NCBI RefSeq assembly: GCF_000169095.1
Contig: NZ_AAVU01000004.1
Coordinates: 175,125 to 239,124, forward strand
DNA: 64,000 nt
Direction of reading: 5' to 3'
Source: Lyngbya sp. PCC 8106
GTDB lineage: Bacteria > Cyanobacteriota > Cyanobacteriia > Cyanobacteriales > Microcoleaceae
Shown here in pieces: positions 8,113 to 16,967 of the stretch; positions within the stretch are counted from its first letter, which is position 1; each line of letters starts with the position of its first letter. A program made the translations under genes and the position numbers. The notes under the pieces are model-generated. The model did no database searches. It had not been told where the DNA came from and saw only the letters and a list, made by a program, of their open reading frames with translations.

Positions 8113-8406
8113 TTAAGCTGAGAGTTCCTGCACTAAGACAAATGGATCTACAATCAGTGCATTAAACCGTTGAGATCGGTTATTGTTCCACACACTAACC
8201 TGCTCCATAGAGGGTTTGTAAATAAGTTGTTCATTGATCCAACTCTGTACAGATGATGTATTATCGTTAGCGATCGCCTCGCCAACATCGAGTAAATCAA
8301 GGTCTTCGTTGACAACCACAACCACTTCTCGTTCGTGATGAGGAATCAACCATTCCCATCTAGCTTCATCTAAATTTTCTGCGAGTTGTTCTCTCAATTC
8401 CGGCAT
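8113..8406 (-). CDS. DUF2288 family protein
   Basis: The 97-residue product shows the DUF2288 pattern throughout: ELREQLAENLDEARWEWLIPH, VVVVNEDLDLLDVGEAIANDN, SVQSWINEQLI and the closing FNALIVDPFVLVQE. The family is small, soluble and uncharacterised, and is found in cyanobacteria and proteobacteria. I placed the start at 8406 (ATG, MPELRE) because AGGAAAG lies just upstream; an in-frame start eight codons earlier lacks this. It appears to be a single-gene unit with a free upstream region of about 200 bases. Confidence 0.8.
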   Translation of the reverse strand: MPELREQLAENLDEARWEWLIPHHEREVVVVVNEDLDLLDVGEAIANDNTSSVQSWINEQLIYKPSMEQVSVWNNNRSQRFNALIVDPFVLVQELSA

Positions 8407-8612
8407 GATCTTTCCTGAGTTCTTCACCACAGTCTTAAAAGACGTTTTATTAGTCTAACGTTTATGGGGATAATTTTGTTTGGATTACCCAGATTGATCT
8501 ATCCTCACCAAACAATCTAACGCTGACATCGATTCTACTCCGTTGAAGGATTCTATTATTTATTTTAGACTTAAACCGGGTATTTTCAGCGGGAAGTGAT
8601 GGGTTATAACTG

Positions 8613-10199
8613 CTAATCCCTGACCGTCACACAATTGCGATTATTACGCTTAGAAAAGTATAGGGTGCTATCGACTCTTTTGATTAGACTTTCCACCGTA
8701 TCATCGACTCTGTATGCAGAAACACCAAAACTAGCAGTAATTGTCTTTTCAACGCCTGAAAATTGATGACACTCAATCTGACTTCGCAACTTCTCAGCCA
8801 GGTGAGCCGCGTTAGTTAGTTGAGTCTCAGGACAAATCACAATAAACTCCTCTCCGCCCCAACGTCCCACTACATCTGTCTTTCGCAAGTTATTCTTCAG
8901 AATAAATGCAATTTCTACCAGAACAGAATCCCCAACATGGTGGCCGTAGGTATCATTGATCTGTTTAAAATGATCTACATCCAAAAGAACAACAGAAAAA
9001 CCAAGATTATATCGGTTTGCACGAAGAACTTCCTTTTCAGTTTCTTCATCAATGATATGTCTATTGAATAAGCCAGTTAGCTTATCGGTTTTATAGAGAC
9101 AATCTAGCTTCTTATTCGCTTCAATCAGTTTTTTGTTATACCTAGAGATAATCAAGTTTCGATAAAACAGCAAAGACAAAATAACAAGAGATACAGCCAT
9201 GATTTCCCAAAACAATACATAGTCAAATCCCTTATCATAACTCACAGATATCCAGTAATAAAATATCTTTTGACGATCTTCATAAGAAATAGTAGCAATC
9301 GCTTTGTTAATAATCGAGAGTAATAGCGGTCTGTCATTTCTTACAGCAATCGATACATCATAATCCAAATCAAGCTCACCTGAAATTTTCAAATTGGGCA
9401 TTCTATTCGTTTTCAGTTGATAGCTGATTGTCGGTAAAGTATCGATATATCCGTACACTTTATTTTTCCGCACCATTTCCAATCCAGTCCGGGCGTCAGG
9501 AACTTCTTTTATGATCATCTCAGGATGTTTTTTGCGGAGCAATTCAATAGCTGCATACCCTTTAATTAGGGCAAAACTTTTGCCTGCAACCCGCTCGAAA
9601 TCAAGAATAAATATTTCCTCTAAATTGGTAGCAACAACCAATGGCAAAAAGATATAGGGTTCGCTAAAATTCAAAAATTCTTTACGCAATGGTGTGGGAA
9701 CAGCCCCCGGAAGAATATCACAGGCTCGTTGTCGGGCGAAGGACAAAGATTCATCCCAAGAACTTGTTTTTACTACCCGGAATTCTTTTCCAATGCTATC
9801 AGAAATAATCTTCATATAATCGGCAACTAGACCCAAATAATTACCCTTTTCATCTACTTTTTCATAAGGCATCCAATCGGGGTCAACGCAAATTGGGATG
9901 AAATCAATTTTAGAAAGATATTCTTGTTCTTCTTGATTAAAATTGGGATTTACTTCAGAATTGATAGAATAATTTTGTGGGATATTATCTGTATAAGCGA
10001 TGCTTTTTAACTTATTATTAAGGATGCCTATCGCCTCGTTTTTTTGGGTTTCAAGAGTAAGCCGTGACTTCGATTCAATTAACCCGGGTTTACCCCCGAT
10101 GATTATCCTATTTTCAGCATAGGCATAATCTTTCACTGGCACTACAAACAGCACCACGAATAAGATCAAAAACAGGATCAATCTACAATATGCTATCAC
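8613..10199 (-). CDS. Periplasmic solute-binding sensor diguanylate cyclase (SBP_bac_3 + GGDEF)
   Basis: A signal-anchor or signal peptide (residues 5-28) precedes a periplasmic amino-acid-binding-type domain (about 99-320). A single membrane helix (about 328-346) and a cytoplasmic GGDEF domain (about 366-528) follow. The active-site loop is GGEEF at 448-452 and the inhibitory site RxxD is intact (R439-D442), so cyclic di-GMP synthesis with product inhibition is expected. The ligand is unknown. The start codon is uncertain: GTG 10199 has AAAGG directly against it, and an in-frame TTG six codons later would still leave the hydrophobic segment. It appears to be transcribed alone. Confidence 0.88.
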   Translation of the reverse strand: MIAYCRLILFLILFVVLFVVPVKDYAYAENRIIIGGKPGLIESKSRLTLETQKNEAIGILNNKLKSIAYTDNIPQNYSINSEVNPNFNQEEQEYLSKIDFIPICVDPDWMPYEKVDEKGNYLGLVADYMKIISDSIGKEFRVVKTSSWDESLSFARQRACDILPGAVPTPLRKEFLNFSEPYIFLPLVVATNLEEIFILDFERVAGKSFALIKGYAAIELLRKKHPEMIIKEVPDARTGLEMVRKNKVYGYIDTLPTISYQLKTNRMPNLKISGELDLDYDVSIAVRNDRPLLLSIINKAIATISYEDRQKIFYYWISVSYDKGFDYVLFWEIMAVSLVILSLLFYRNLIISRYNKKLIEANKKLDCLYKTDKLTGLFNRHIIDEETEKEVLRANRYNLGFSVVLLDVDHFKQINDTYGHHVGDSVLVEIAFILKNNLRKTDVVGRWGGEEFIVICPETQLTNAAHLAEKLRSQIECHQFSGVEKTITASFGVSAYRVDDTVESLIKRVDSTLYFSKRNNRNCVTVRD

Positions 10200-10388
10200 C
10201 TTTAAATTTTCCCAACATAAGACTTACTTTTCAGGTTAGTATTTTCACCCTTTCTATAAAATAATTGACTCAACGCAGTTTTTAACCTCTCAATTCTAAA
10301 TTGGGTTTTTCCAACTTTAAAACATGAAATAAGAGAAGTATTAGAACCCGATTTTCGGATTAGATTTCATCTCGAATTGTATTAACTT

Positions 10389-11024
10389 TTATCGGCCTAA
10401 GTCGTGCATCGTGTTAATCACATCAGTACATTTTTGGGTCAATGCTTCGAGTTCCCCGCGTTGAGTTGAACGAGGCGGATCAATCAGTTCACCAATGCGA
10501 ACCGTGACAGGTACAGGCTTCGGAAGGGCAGAACCTTTTTTGACAATGGCTTGAGTTCCCCACAAACAAACGGGTAATAGGGGGGCGTTGGCTTTCGCGG
10601 CAATCATTGCTGCACCCAATTTGGGGCTATGGATGCGACCATCGAGGGTACGAGTTCCTTCTAAAAATAAACCTACCGCCCACCCCTGTTCTAAGGCAGC
10701 TAGGGCGGCTCGAATGGCACTCCGGTCAGCCGATCCCCGTTTAACTGGATAAGCCCCATACAAGCGGATAGCATCTTTGAGAACAGGAACATCAAATAGT
10801 TCTTCTTTCGCCATAAAAGCGACAGGTCGGCGCATACAGATAGAGAGGAAAGGCGGATCGAAATCACTAGCATGATTACTCACCACAATCAGTTTTCCCT
10901 GTCGGGGTACTCTTTCGGTATTATGAACTTTTCCCCGAAAGTAGACCCGAAACAGGGGATTGACAACTGAATATTTTAATAAGGAGTAGAGAATTAAATT
11001 CTCAACGGGTTCTCGATTCGCCAC
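10389..11024 (-). CDS. plsC: 1-acyl-sn-glycerol-3-phosphate acyltransferase
   Basis: PlsC-family enzymes transfer an acyl chain from acyl-ACP to lysophosphatidic acid to make phosphatidic acid at the inner membrane. The catalytic HX4D motif is HASDFD at residues 51-56 and the substrate-binding block EGTR is at 122-125. A third block, APLLPVCLWG, follows near 146. The 211-residue length is normal for cyanobacterial PlsC-like proteins. There is no long hydrophobic N-terminal helix, only a weak one. Specific substrate preference cannot be read from the sequence. Confidence 0.93.
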   Translation of the reverse strand: MANREPVENLILYSLLKYSVVNPLFRVYFRGKVHNTERVPRQGKLIVVSNHASDFDPPFLSICMRRPVAFMAKEELFDVPVLKDAIRLYGAYPVKRGSADRSAIRAALAALEQGWAVGLFLEGTRTLDGRIHSPKLGAAMIAAKANAPLLPVCLWGTQAIVKKGSALPKPVPVTVRIGELIDPPRSTQRGELEALTQKCTDVINTMHDLGR

Positions 11025-11111
11025 TGCTAATTAACATGGATCGGATGATATTTAGACTATCAGGTTTTTGAGCGTTCTGAGACGAACTGACGGAAATTGA
11101 TCGAGCGGGTA

Positions 11112-11918
11112 CTAGCTTTTAGAACTAACCTGAGCTAAAACTTCTTCCATTTTAGAGAGTTCTACTGCTCCGGAGAAGGTTTCGCCATTCATCACGAAAA
11201 AGGGCGTTCCTGATATTCCCAACGCTTGAGCCAGTTCGAGATCTTTTTGAATGGAGGTGGCGGCTTCCTGACTTTGGCGATCGCGATTAAACTGTTCAAG
11301 GTCGAGGTTTAAATTGTTAGCGATCTCGATGTAGAGATCTTCACCCAATTGTTCTTGTTGAGTAAATAAAGCATCTTGGTATTCCCAGAATTTTCCCTGT
11401 TGTTGAGCAGCCCAAGACGCTTTTGCGGACGGGAGTGCTTCGGGATGAATTTGACTGAGGGGTAGGTGTTTGTAAACCAGGGTGACTTGTCCCTGATGCT
11501 TATCCATAAACTGTTTAATGGTTTGATGAGCGCGGGAACAGAAGGGACATTGAAAGTCGGAGAACTCCAACAATACGATCTCCTGACTCGATGCTCCGGT
11601 TGTCGGAGAGCTACCGATAATCGCAGCCGGATCGGTTTTCATCTGTTCCAGGAAAGACTCTCGGGAACTTTGGAGATTTTGTTGCTGTTGCTGTTGGTAA
11701 ACTTGTACGGACTCTAATATCGCTTCGGGGTTGTCGCGAATCACTTGAATTACCTGCTGTTCAAATTCAGGACTCACTTTAACCGTGTTAGCGGACTCTC
11801 CGGATGGTGAGCATCCCCCCAAGGTGAAGCAGAGGGTTAAAACGGTTGTGGCGAGCCAAAGCTTTAACTGACGATACTGTTTCCAAGCGATCGAGATGTT
11901 CATAGAGTTTATCCTCAT
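11112..11918 (-). CDS. DsbA-like thioredoxin-fold lipoprotein
   Basis: The N-terminus has a hydrophobic segment ending in the lipobox LGGC (Cys36), so the protein is probably anchored outside the cytoplasmic membrane. After a Gln-rich helical linker (about 50-90) comes a DsbA/thioredoxin domain with the redox motif CPFC at 124-127 and the cis-Pro region GTPFFV near 235. It is expected to act in disulfide formation or isomerisation of exported proteins. A start at the second Met (11903) is equally possible. It lies downstream of cysC on the same strand, but a strong hairpin sits between them. Confidence 0.87.
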   Translation of the reverse strand: MRINSMNISIAWKQYRQLKLWLATTVLTLCFTLGGCSPSGESANTVKVSPEFEQQVIQVIRDNPEAILESVQVYQQQQQQNLQSSRESFLEQMKTDPAAIIGSSPTTGASSQEIVLLEFSDFQCPFCSRAHQTIKQFMDKHQGQVTLVYKHLPLSQIHPEALPSAKASWAAQQQGKFWEYQDALFTQQEQLGEDLYIEIANNLNLDLEQFNRDRQSQEAATSIQKDLELAQALGISGTPFFVMNGETFSGAVELSKMEEVLAQVSSKS

Positions 11919-11938
11919 TTATCAAAAACACAAATCAA

Positions 11939-11985
11939 CGCGACACTTTTACCTTAAACCTTAAGTTGTAGGTTTGGGTGTCGCG
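11939..11985 (-). terminator. Strong hairpin between cysC and the dsbA-like gene
   Basis: CGCGACAC (11939-11946) pairs perfectly with GTGTCGCG (11978-11985), and an inner stem pairs AAACCT (11956-11961) with AGGTTT (11970-11975). Read on the minus strand it follows the cysC stop by about 40 bases and is trailed by a T-rich stretch, which fits transcription termination or an mRNA processing site. The T run is interrupted, so termination would be imperfect. Confidence 0.5.
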
Positions 11986-12026
11986 TATAAATCGTTTACG
12001 TTTTTAACGGGTTTTGAGGAAATCGG

Positions 12027-12575
12027 TTAAACGGCAACCTTGGTAGAAATATAACCCAACTCCTCTAATTTACTCATCACCTTAGCTACACTCTCAGATA
12101 ATTCTTCGAGGTCTGTGCGACATTCAACTTCTGGGTTGAGGGGGGGTTCATAGGGATCGTCAATCCCTGTAAACTGTTTGATTTCACCTGCTCTGGCTCG
12201 TTTGTATAAGCCTTTGACATCCCGTTCTTCACAAGTTCCTAAGGGAGCATTGACGAAAACTTCTATGAAATCACCAACGGTTTTACGAACTTCTTCGCGA
12301 ACTTCACGATAGGGAGAAATCGCTGAAACCAACACAATAACACCGTTACGGGTGAGAAGATTAGCAACAAATCCGATCCGGCGAATGTTGATGTCTCGGT
12401 CTTCTTTGCTAAAGCCCAAACCTTTAGTTAGGTTTTCGCGCACGATATCGCCATCTAAAATCTCAAGCTGACATTCTTTAGTACGTAATTCCTCAGCTAT
12501 TGCACGAGTAATTGTGGTTTTTCCGGCACCACTTAACCCCGTGAACCACACTGTTACACCTCGGCGCTGCATCAA
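12027..12575 (-). CDS. cysC: Adenylylsulfate (APS) kinase
   Basis: CysC phosphorylates adenosine 5'-phosphosulfate to PAPS in sulfate assimilation. The Walker A loop GLSGAGKT is at residues 13-20. The family blocks DGDIVRENL, DRDINIRRIGFVA, VSAISPYREVR and FTGIDDPYEPP are all present. The 182-residue length is that of a stand-alone kinase without a sulfurylase domain. No other sulfur genes adjoin it. The upstream 750 bases are gene-free and should hold its promoter. Confidence 0.96.
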   Translation of the reverse strand: MMQRRGVTVWFTGLSGAGKTTITRAIAEELRTKECQLEILDGDIVRENLTKGLGFSKEDRDINIRRIGFVANLLTRNGVIVLVSAISPYREVREEVRKTVGDFIEVFVNAPLGTCEERDVKGLYKRARAGEIKQFTGIDDPYEPPLNPEVECRTDLEELSESVAKVMSKLEELGYISTKVAV

Positions 12576-13328
12576 TTGTATTTCTCCTGCTAAGTGACAA
12601 CTAAACTTTAATTGATTATCGAATCATCTCTATTGAGACTTGACTGTCAGGAGGACATCTTCCTGAAATCACTTACACCCGTCTGCACTCGTGCAACCAA
12701 CGATCTGACTTAAAAATCGGAATGGATTGACTGCATGAGTTGCAAATCTATTCTTACCCCATATTACTCGCATAGAAGTAGGGAACGTCAAGATCCTGAT
12801 TGTCATTGTCACCTACCTTGGGTTCAGTGTAGACCTAATTTGCCGAAAATCTCATGGATTTTGCCGGACAGAATTAGAAGATAGAAGTCGTTTGCTTCTG
12901 CGGATAGGTGGTATTCCTCCCTCGGAACTAATATTGCTTGTCGGGTTGGGTCTTGCTTGAATTTTAAACTAAATTCATCTGTCCAATTCATTAGGAGATC
13001 TCAGGAAACCTAAAAACCTATATTTATTTCGATAGAATGATTGATTTTTATATCCAAAGTCTGATTCCATGAGTTAATAATTCAATTAATATTGTGAATA
13101 TATAAATACTTTTAAAGTCGGTTAAAGGTTAAGTTTTTTTCTTGCTGCTGCCTATTATTAGCTTTTTCTCCGTCGGAATAAACTTTATATTTATTCTAGA
13201 ATAGAATGTTCCCAAAACTCCCCAGGCTCGATAAAATAAAGACAAACGAAAACTGCAACTTAAAATTTGATTACTACTTCAGTCGTCAATTGTGTTAACT
13301 CAAAACTTACTGTTTCAGAAAAACCCCT
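12576..13328. other. Long gene-free region with a candidate promoter
   Basis: No reading frame here looks real. On the plus strand TTGACT (12727-12732), 16 bases, then TATTCT (12749-12754) makes a plausible sigma-70 promoter. It lies about 50 bases before a foldable block (12807-12913, listed separately). The rest, from 13000, is AT-rich and holds no recognised motif. Confidence 0.4.
12807..12913 (+). ncRNA. Candidate structured RNA, three-way junction
   Basis: A closing stem joins CACCTA-CC (12810-12817) to GG-TAGGTG (12902-12910) with one bulged A. Inside it, hairpin 1 pairs CTAATT (12835-12840) with AATTAG (12872-12877), CCG (12843-12845) with CGG (12865-12867) and AAAATC (12846-12851) with GATTTT (12857-12862). 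Hairpin 2 pairs AGAAG (12883-12887) with CTTCT (12895-12899). The nested pairing and the promoter-like site upstream suggest a small RNA. I do not recognise its family, and the folding was done by eye. Transcript strand is a guess. Confidence 0.35.
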
Positions 13329-13766
13329 ATGGCTTCATCTCGTCAAGTTAAACAATACCTCGCATACTGGTTACAACTCGGTAAAAAGGTGATACTTCAT
13401 AATGGAGATCAATCTCTATTACCCGAACCCTTATTTGAGGGAGATCACTACAGCCCCGAGTTTGAAAAATGTTGGCAAGAAATCCTCTCTCCTGAGTCGG
13501 GGGACTGCTACCTAGAAGGCACAGATGTCTCCATTAGTGAATTATTGACCTCGAATTGGGAGATTGATCAATGCGCTCGGTGTTCGATGCCCGTAACCTT
13601 TCGGACGAAGGGAATGTCCCCAAGCTGTTGTCCTTGCTTTGATTTACCAACCTGGCCGAACTCAGAAGTTCCTCAACCGCGACTTCCAGCCAATACACAA
13701 CAACATCTACACGAGATTTATAATCGCCTGATCAAGTCCAATCCAGATGATATTGAAAGTGCATGA
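13329..13766 (+). CDS. Conserved hypothetical protein with a Cys-rich (zinc-ribbon-like) motif
   Basis: The 145-residue product has an N-terminal helical region (SSRQVKQYLAYWLQLGK) and a central acidic part. A Cys cluster of form CARC (near 79-82) and CCPC (near 97-100) could bind zinc. I do not recognise a named family, though the pattern resembles small proteins seen across cyanobacteria. ATG 13329 is used; the upstream sequence has no strong ribosome binding site. It ends 53 bases before the UbiB-type kinase gene on the same strand, so the two may be co-transcribed. No function is assigned. Confidence 0.7.
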   Translation: MASSRQVKQYLAYWLQLGKKVILHNGDQSLLPEPLFEGDHYSPEFEKCWQEILSPESGDCYLEGTDVSISELLTSNWEIDQCARCSMPVTFRTKGMSPSCCPCFDLPTWPNSEVPQPRLPANTQQHLHEIYNRLIKSNPDDIESA

Positions 13767-13819
13767 GCCAATGTTGTTACAATAGTTAACAATACTGCTC
13801 AGACTTAATCCTGTACTTT

Positions 13820-15931
13820 ATGGATATCAAGACGGTATCGCCGACTTTGCCCCTGGTTGATTCACAAGCCCCAACTCCTATGAGAGCCACACAGCTAGAT
13901 CCAGTTGATCCCGTTACATCCAATACTGTAGATGTACGATCACAACTTGTAAGCGTTGAAGAAATTCCCACCCCTGGGGAATCCGAAGCTGATCAATCTT
14001 TTTCCAATCCCCATGTTTCCCTCCGTTATGATCCGGTTGCCATTGCCAATTATTACCGCTCCCGCTTTTTGAAAGTCTGGGGACGGCTATTAACGGTCAT
14101 CTGGAAATTTTCTTCCCTCGCTTTAGGAATCTGGCTTGATCAGAAAAGGGGATGTGCAGAAAAAAATGAGGGTAAGCGAGCTACTCAACTCCGCGTTACA
14201 CTGACTCAACTCGGCCCAGCATTTATCAAAGTTGGACAAGCTTTATCGACACGACCCGATTTAGTTTCTCCTACGTTTTTAGAAGAATTAACTAAACTTC
14301 AAGACCAACTTCCCCCGTTCTCAAATGAAATTGCCTATGGTTTCATCGAAGAAGAACTAGGAGGAAAACCAGAACAAATCTACGCTGAACTTTCTCGAGA
14401 TCCCTTAGCAGCTGCTTCTTTGGGACAAGTCTATAAGGGAAAACTGAAAACAGGCGAAACCGTCGCCGTTAAAGTGCAACGTCCGGGTTTATCAGAATTG
14501 ATAGCACTCGATATTTACCTGTTGCGAACTCTGGCAATTTGGGCGCAAAAAAATATTACCCGAATCCGCAGTGACTTAGTAGCCATCATGGATGAATTTG
14601 GCTACCGAATTTTTGAAGAAATGGACTACACCCACGAGGGTCACAACGCTGAACGGTTTAATGAACTCTACGGTCATTTACCCGATATTTATGTTCCTAA
14701 AATCTATTGGGAATATACCGGAAAACGAGTGCTAACGATGGAGTGGGTGAATGGAACTAAATTAACCAATTTAGATGAAGTTCAAGCCAAAGGAATCGAT
14801 GCTCGTTATCTGATTGAAGTTGGCGTACAATGTTCTCTACGTCAATTACTTGAACATGGATTTTTCCATGCTGATCCTCACCCCGGTAACTTACTCGCTA
14901 GTCCTGATGGTAAGTTGGTTTATCTCGATTTTGGGATGATGAGTGAGGTTAAACCCTATCAACGCTATGGCTTACTAGAGGCTGTTGTGCATTTGGTTAA
15001 CCGAGATTTTGAGGGATTAGCCAATGATTATGTCAAATTAGAATTTTTAACCCCTGATACTGACCTAACGCCGATTATTCCCGCTTTAAGTTCTGTTTTT
15101 AATGATGCGCTCGGTGCGAGTGTTGCCGAACTCAACTTCAAAAGTATTACGGATAAACTCTCGGCGTTGATGTATGAATATCCCTTCCAAGTTCCGGCTT
15201 ATTATGCGCTGATTATTCGTTCGTTGGTGACTTTAGAAGGAATTGCGATTAACGTTGATCCCAACTTTAAGGTACTCAGTAAAGCTTATCCCTACGTGGC
15301 TAAACGCCTGTTAACTGACCCGTCTCCTCAACTGCGTACTTCCCTGAAAGATTTGCTGTTTAAAGATGGTTCTCTGCGCTGGAATCGTCTAGAAAATTTG
15401 TTAAAAAATGCTCGAAATAGCGATGATTACGATATTAACCAAGTTCTCGATCAGACATTAGACTTTTTATTCTCGGAACGGGGGGAGTTTATTCGAGAAA
15501 AGTTAGCCAATGAAATTGTTAAAAATGTCGATTTGGCTTCTCGTAATGCTTTGACAAACGCACAACTGAAGGTGGCGGAGTGGATGGGGATAAAACCACC
15601 GTTATCTAATGGAAAAAAACCTGTAGCTACATCCAATCAAAATCAGAGCAATTTAGAACATATTCAGCGAATTGTAGGCATTTTGCAAGAGACTAAAGGC
15701 TTTGACCCGATGATTTTAGTGCAGAAAGTTCCGGACTTATTAGCCAAGCCAGAAGTTCGTCAACTGGGTCAACAAGTAGCGGGTGAGTTAGCCCAAAAGA
15801 CCGCAGCACGGTTAATTCGTGAACTTTTGATTTCTGAAGATCATTCAGAAACCCCGAAAAACGGACATCGTTCTTCGTCTCAACCGCCAGCTAAACCGCT
15901 ACCTCCTGTGTCTCTACCTGCGGGTTATTAG
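13820..15931 (+). CDS. ABC1/UbiB-family atypical kinase (AarF-like)
   Basis: UbiB-type proteins are atypical kinase/ATPase-fold proteins linked to quinone and other prenyl-lipid metabolism; several occur per cyanobacterial genome. The invariant KxGQ motif (KVGQ, 137-140), the Ala-rich loop AAAS (197-200) that replaces the usual Gly-rich loop, and AVKVQRPG with Lys218 are all present. DPHPGN and LDFGM supply the catalytic and metal-binding parts. The first 65 residues are a polar leader of low conservation. The C-terminal 180 residues form an extra helical region ending in a Pro-rich tail. Which UbiB paralog it represents cannot be settled here. Confidence 0.93.
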   Translation: MDIKTVSPTLPLVDSQAPTPMRATQLDPVDPVTSNTVDVRSQLVSVEEIPTPGESEADQSFSNPHVSLRYDPVAIANYYRSRFLKVWGRLLTVIWKFSSLALGIWLDQKRGCAEKNEGKRATQLRVTLTQLGPAFIKVGQALSTRPDLVSPTFLEELTKLQDQLPPFSNEIAYGFIEEELGGKPEQIYAELSRDPLAAASLGQVYKGKLKTGETVAVKVQRPGLSELIALDIYLLRTLAIWAQKNITRIRSDLVAIMDEFGYRIFEEMDYTHEGHNAERFNELYGHLPDIYVPKIYWEYTGKRVLTMEWVNGTKLTNLDEVQAKGIDARYLIEVGVQCSLRQLLEHGFFHADPHPGNLLASPDGKLVYLDFGMMSEVKPYQRYGLLEAVVHLVNRDFEGLANDYVKLEFLTPDTDLTPIIPALSSVFNDALGASVAELNFKSITDKLSALMYEYPFQVPAYYALIIRSLVTLEGIAINVDPNFKVLSKAYPYVAKRLLTDPSPQLRTSLKDLLFKDGSLRWNRLENLLKNARNSDDYDINQVLDQTLDFLFSERGEFIREKLANEIVKNVDLASRNALTNAQLKVAEWMGIKPPLSNGKKPVATSNQNQSNLEHIQRIVGILQETKGFDPMILVQKVPDLLAKPEVRQLGQQVAGELAQKTAARLIRELLISEDHSETPKNGHRSSSQPPAKPLPPVSLPAGY

Positions 15932-15951
15932 TCAGGGTTTTATTGATATAC

Positions 15952-15979
15952 TCCCCCGTTGAAAAATAGGGGGATTTTT
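15952..15979 (+). terminator. Rho-independent terminator after the UbiB-type kinase gene
   Basis: TCCCCC (15952-15957) pairs with GGGGGA (15969-15974) around an 11-base loop, and TTTTT follows immediately. It begins 21 bases after the stop codon. Confidence 0.8.
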
Positions 15980-16150
15980 AACTCAAGTTAACTTTTGATT
16001 CTTTGACTCAACTGATTAAATCCGATTTCTGATCATCTTGCCAGAGTCTAGCTGCCTTATTCCGAATGAATTGGGCAGTTTGATAGTTTTTTATTGATTT
16101 TATTAAAAACTCATTTTTATAAATTTAAACTGAAATTTTCCCAATCTTTT

Positions 16151-16726
16151 TTAGGAGGGAAAGCTTAACCAACTGAATAAAGTATTCACTGAGAGTTGTA
16201 AATCTGCTAACACTTCAAGCACAGGTAAAATTTGTTCACCTTCAAAAGATTCTAGTTGTTGATCGGGTTTGAATACTAATACTAATCGTTCTTTAGGATC
16301 AACTAACCAACCTAACTTTGTTCCCTGTTTAAGACAAAATAAGATATTATCAATGACGCGAGTTGTATTTTGGCCTGGTGATAAAATCTCAATTGTCCAG
16401 TCGGGTTGGATGTTAACATCATTACTAATTTCACCTTCTTCATCAAGGGGAATATTCGCCCACTCAAACACAACAATATCCGCCACAATTGAACGTTCAC
16501 TAAACGAACAGCGTAACTCTGGAAAGCTATAAGCAGTTCTTGCGGGTAAACCTTTTTGATTTATTGTTTCGTTCAGACGACCTTGTAGTAAGCTATGTTT
16601 TCCTTTTGGCATGGGTTTTTGATGAATTTTTCCGTCAATATACTCACTAGCAGGTGTGGTTTCAGGTAAAGCTAAAAACTCATCTAGAGAGAGGTTTTCG
16701 GTTTTGGGTGTATCTGAGATTACCAT
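16151..16726 (-). CDS. Uma2 family (DUF820) PD-(D/E)XK nuclease-like protein
   Basis: Uma2 proteins are very abundant in cyanobacteria and have a restriction-endonuclease-like fold, but their biological role is unclear. The N-terminal LSLDEFLALPET, YIDGKIHQKPMP and HSLLQGRL segments are typical. The core Asp in IVADIVVF and the Glu of WTIEILSP supply the presumed metal site, followed by GWLVDPKERLVLVF. The 191-residue length is standard. It is a single gene with an AT-rich upstream region and no linked toxin-antitoxin partner. Copies are often gained and lost. Confidence 0.92.
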   Translation of the reverse strand: MVISDTPKTENLSLDEFLALPETTPASEYIDGKIHQKPMPKGKHSLLQGRLNETINQKGLPARTAYSFPELRCSFSERSIVADIVVFEWANIPLDEEGEISNDVNIQPDWTIEILSPGQNTTRVIDNILFCLKQGTKLGWLVDPKERLVLVFKPDQQLESFEGEQILPVLEVLADLQLSVNTLFSWLSFPS

Positions 16727-16967
16727 AACTTTATTGCTCCTAAACTCATCCCATCATTCAAATATAATTATAATTATATTAACACAAATCAAGGGAAAAT
16801 AACAATGATTCAAGCTGCATTGTCAGGTTTATAAAGATATTTAAAAAAAAATCATCCTGAGATTTTAACACTGTTTGTCTTTCAGGGAAAATGGAAAGAA
16901 TCAAGTTTTTGAGAATTTTTGAGATAATTTTGAGATGATTTTTTATATTAAAAATGACAGAATTTTT

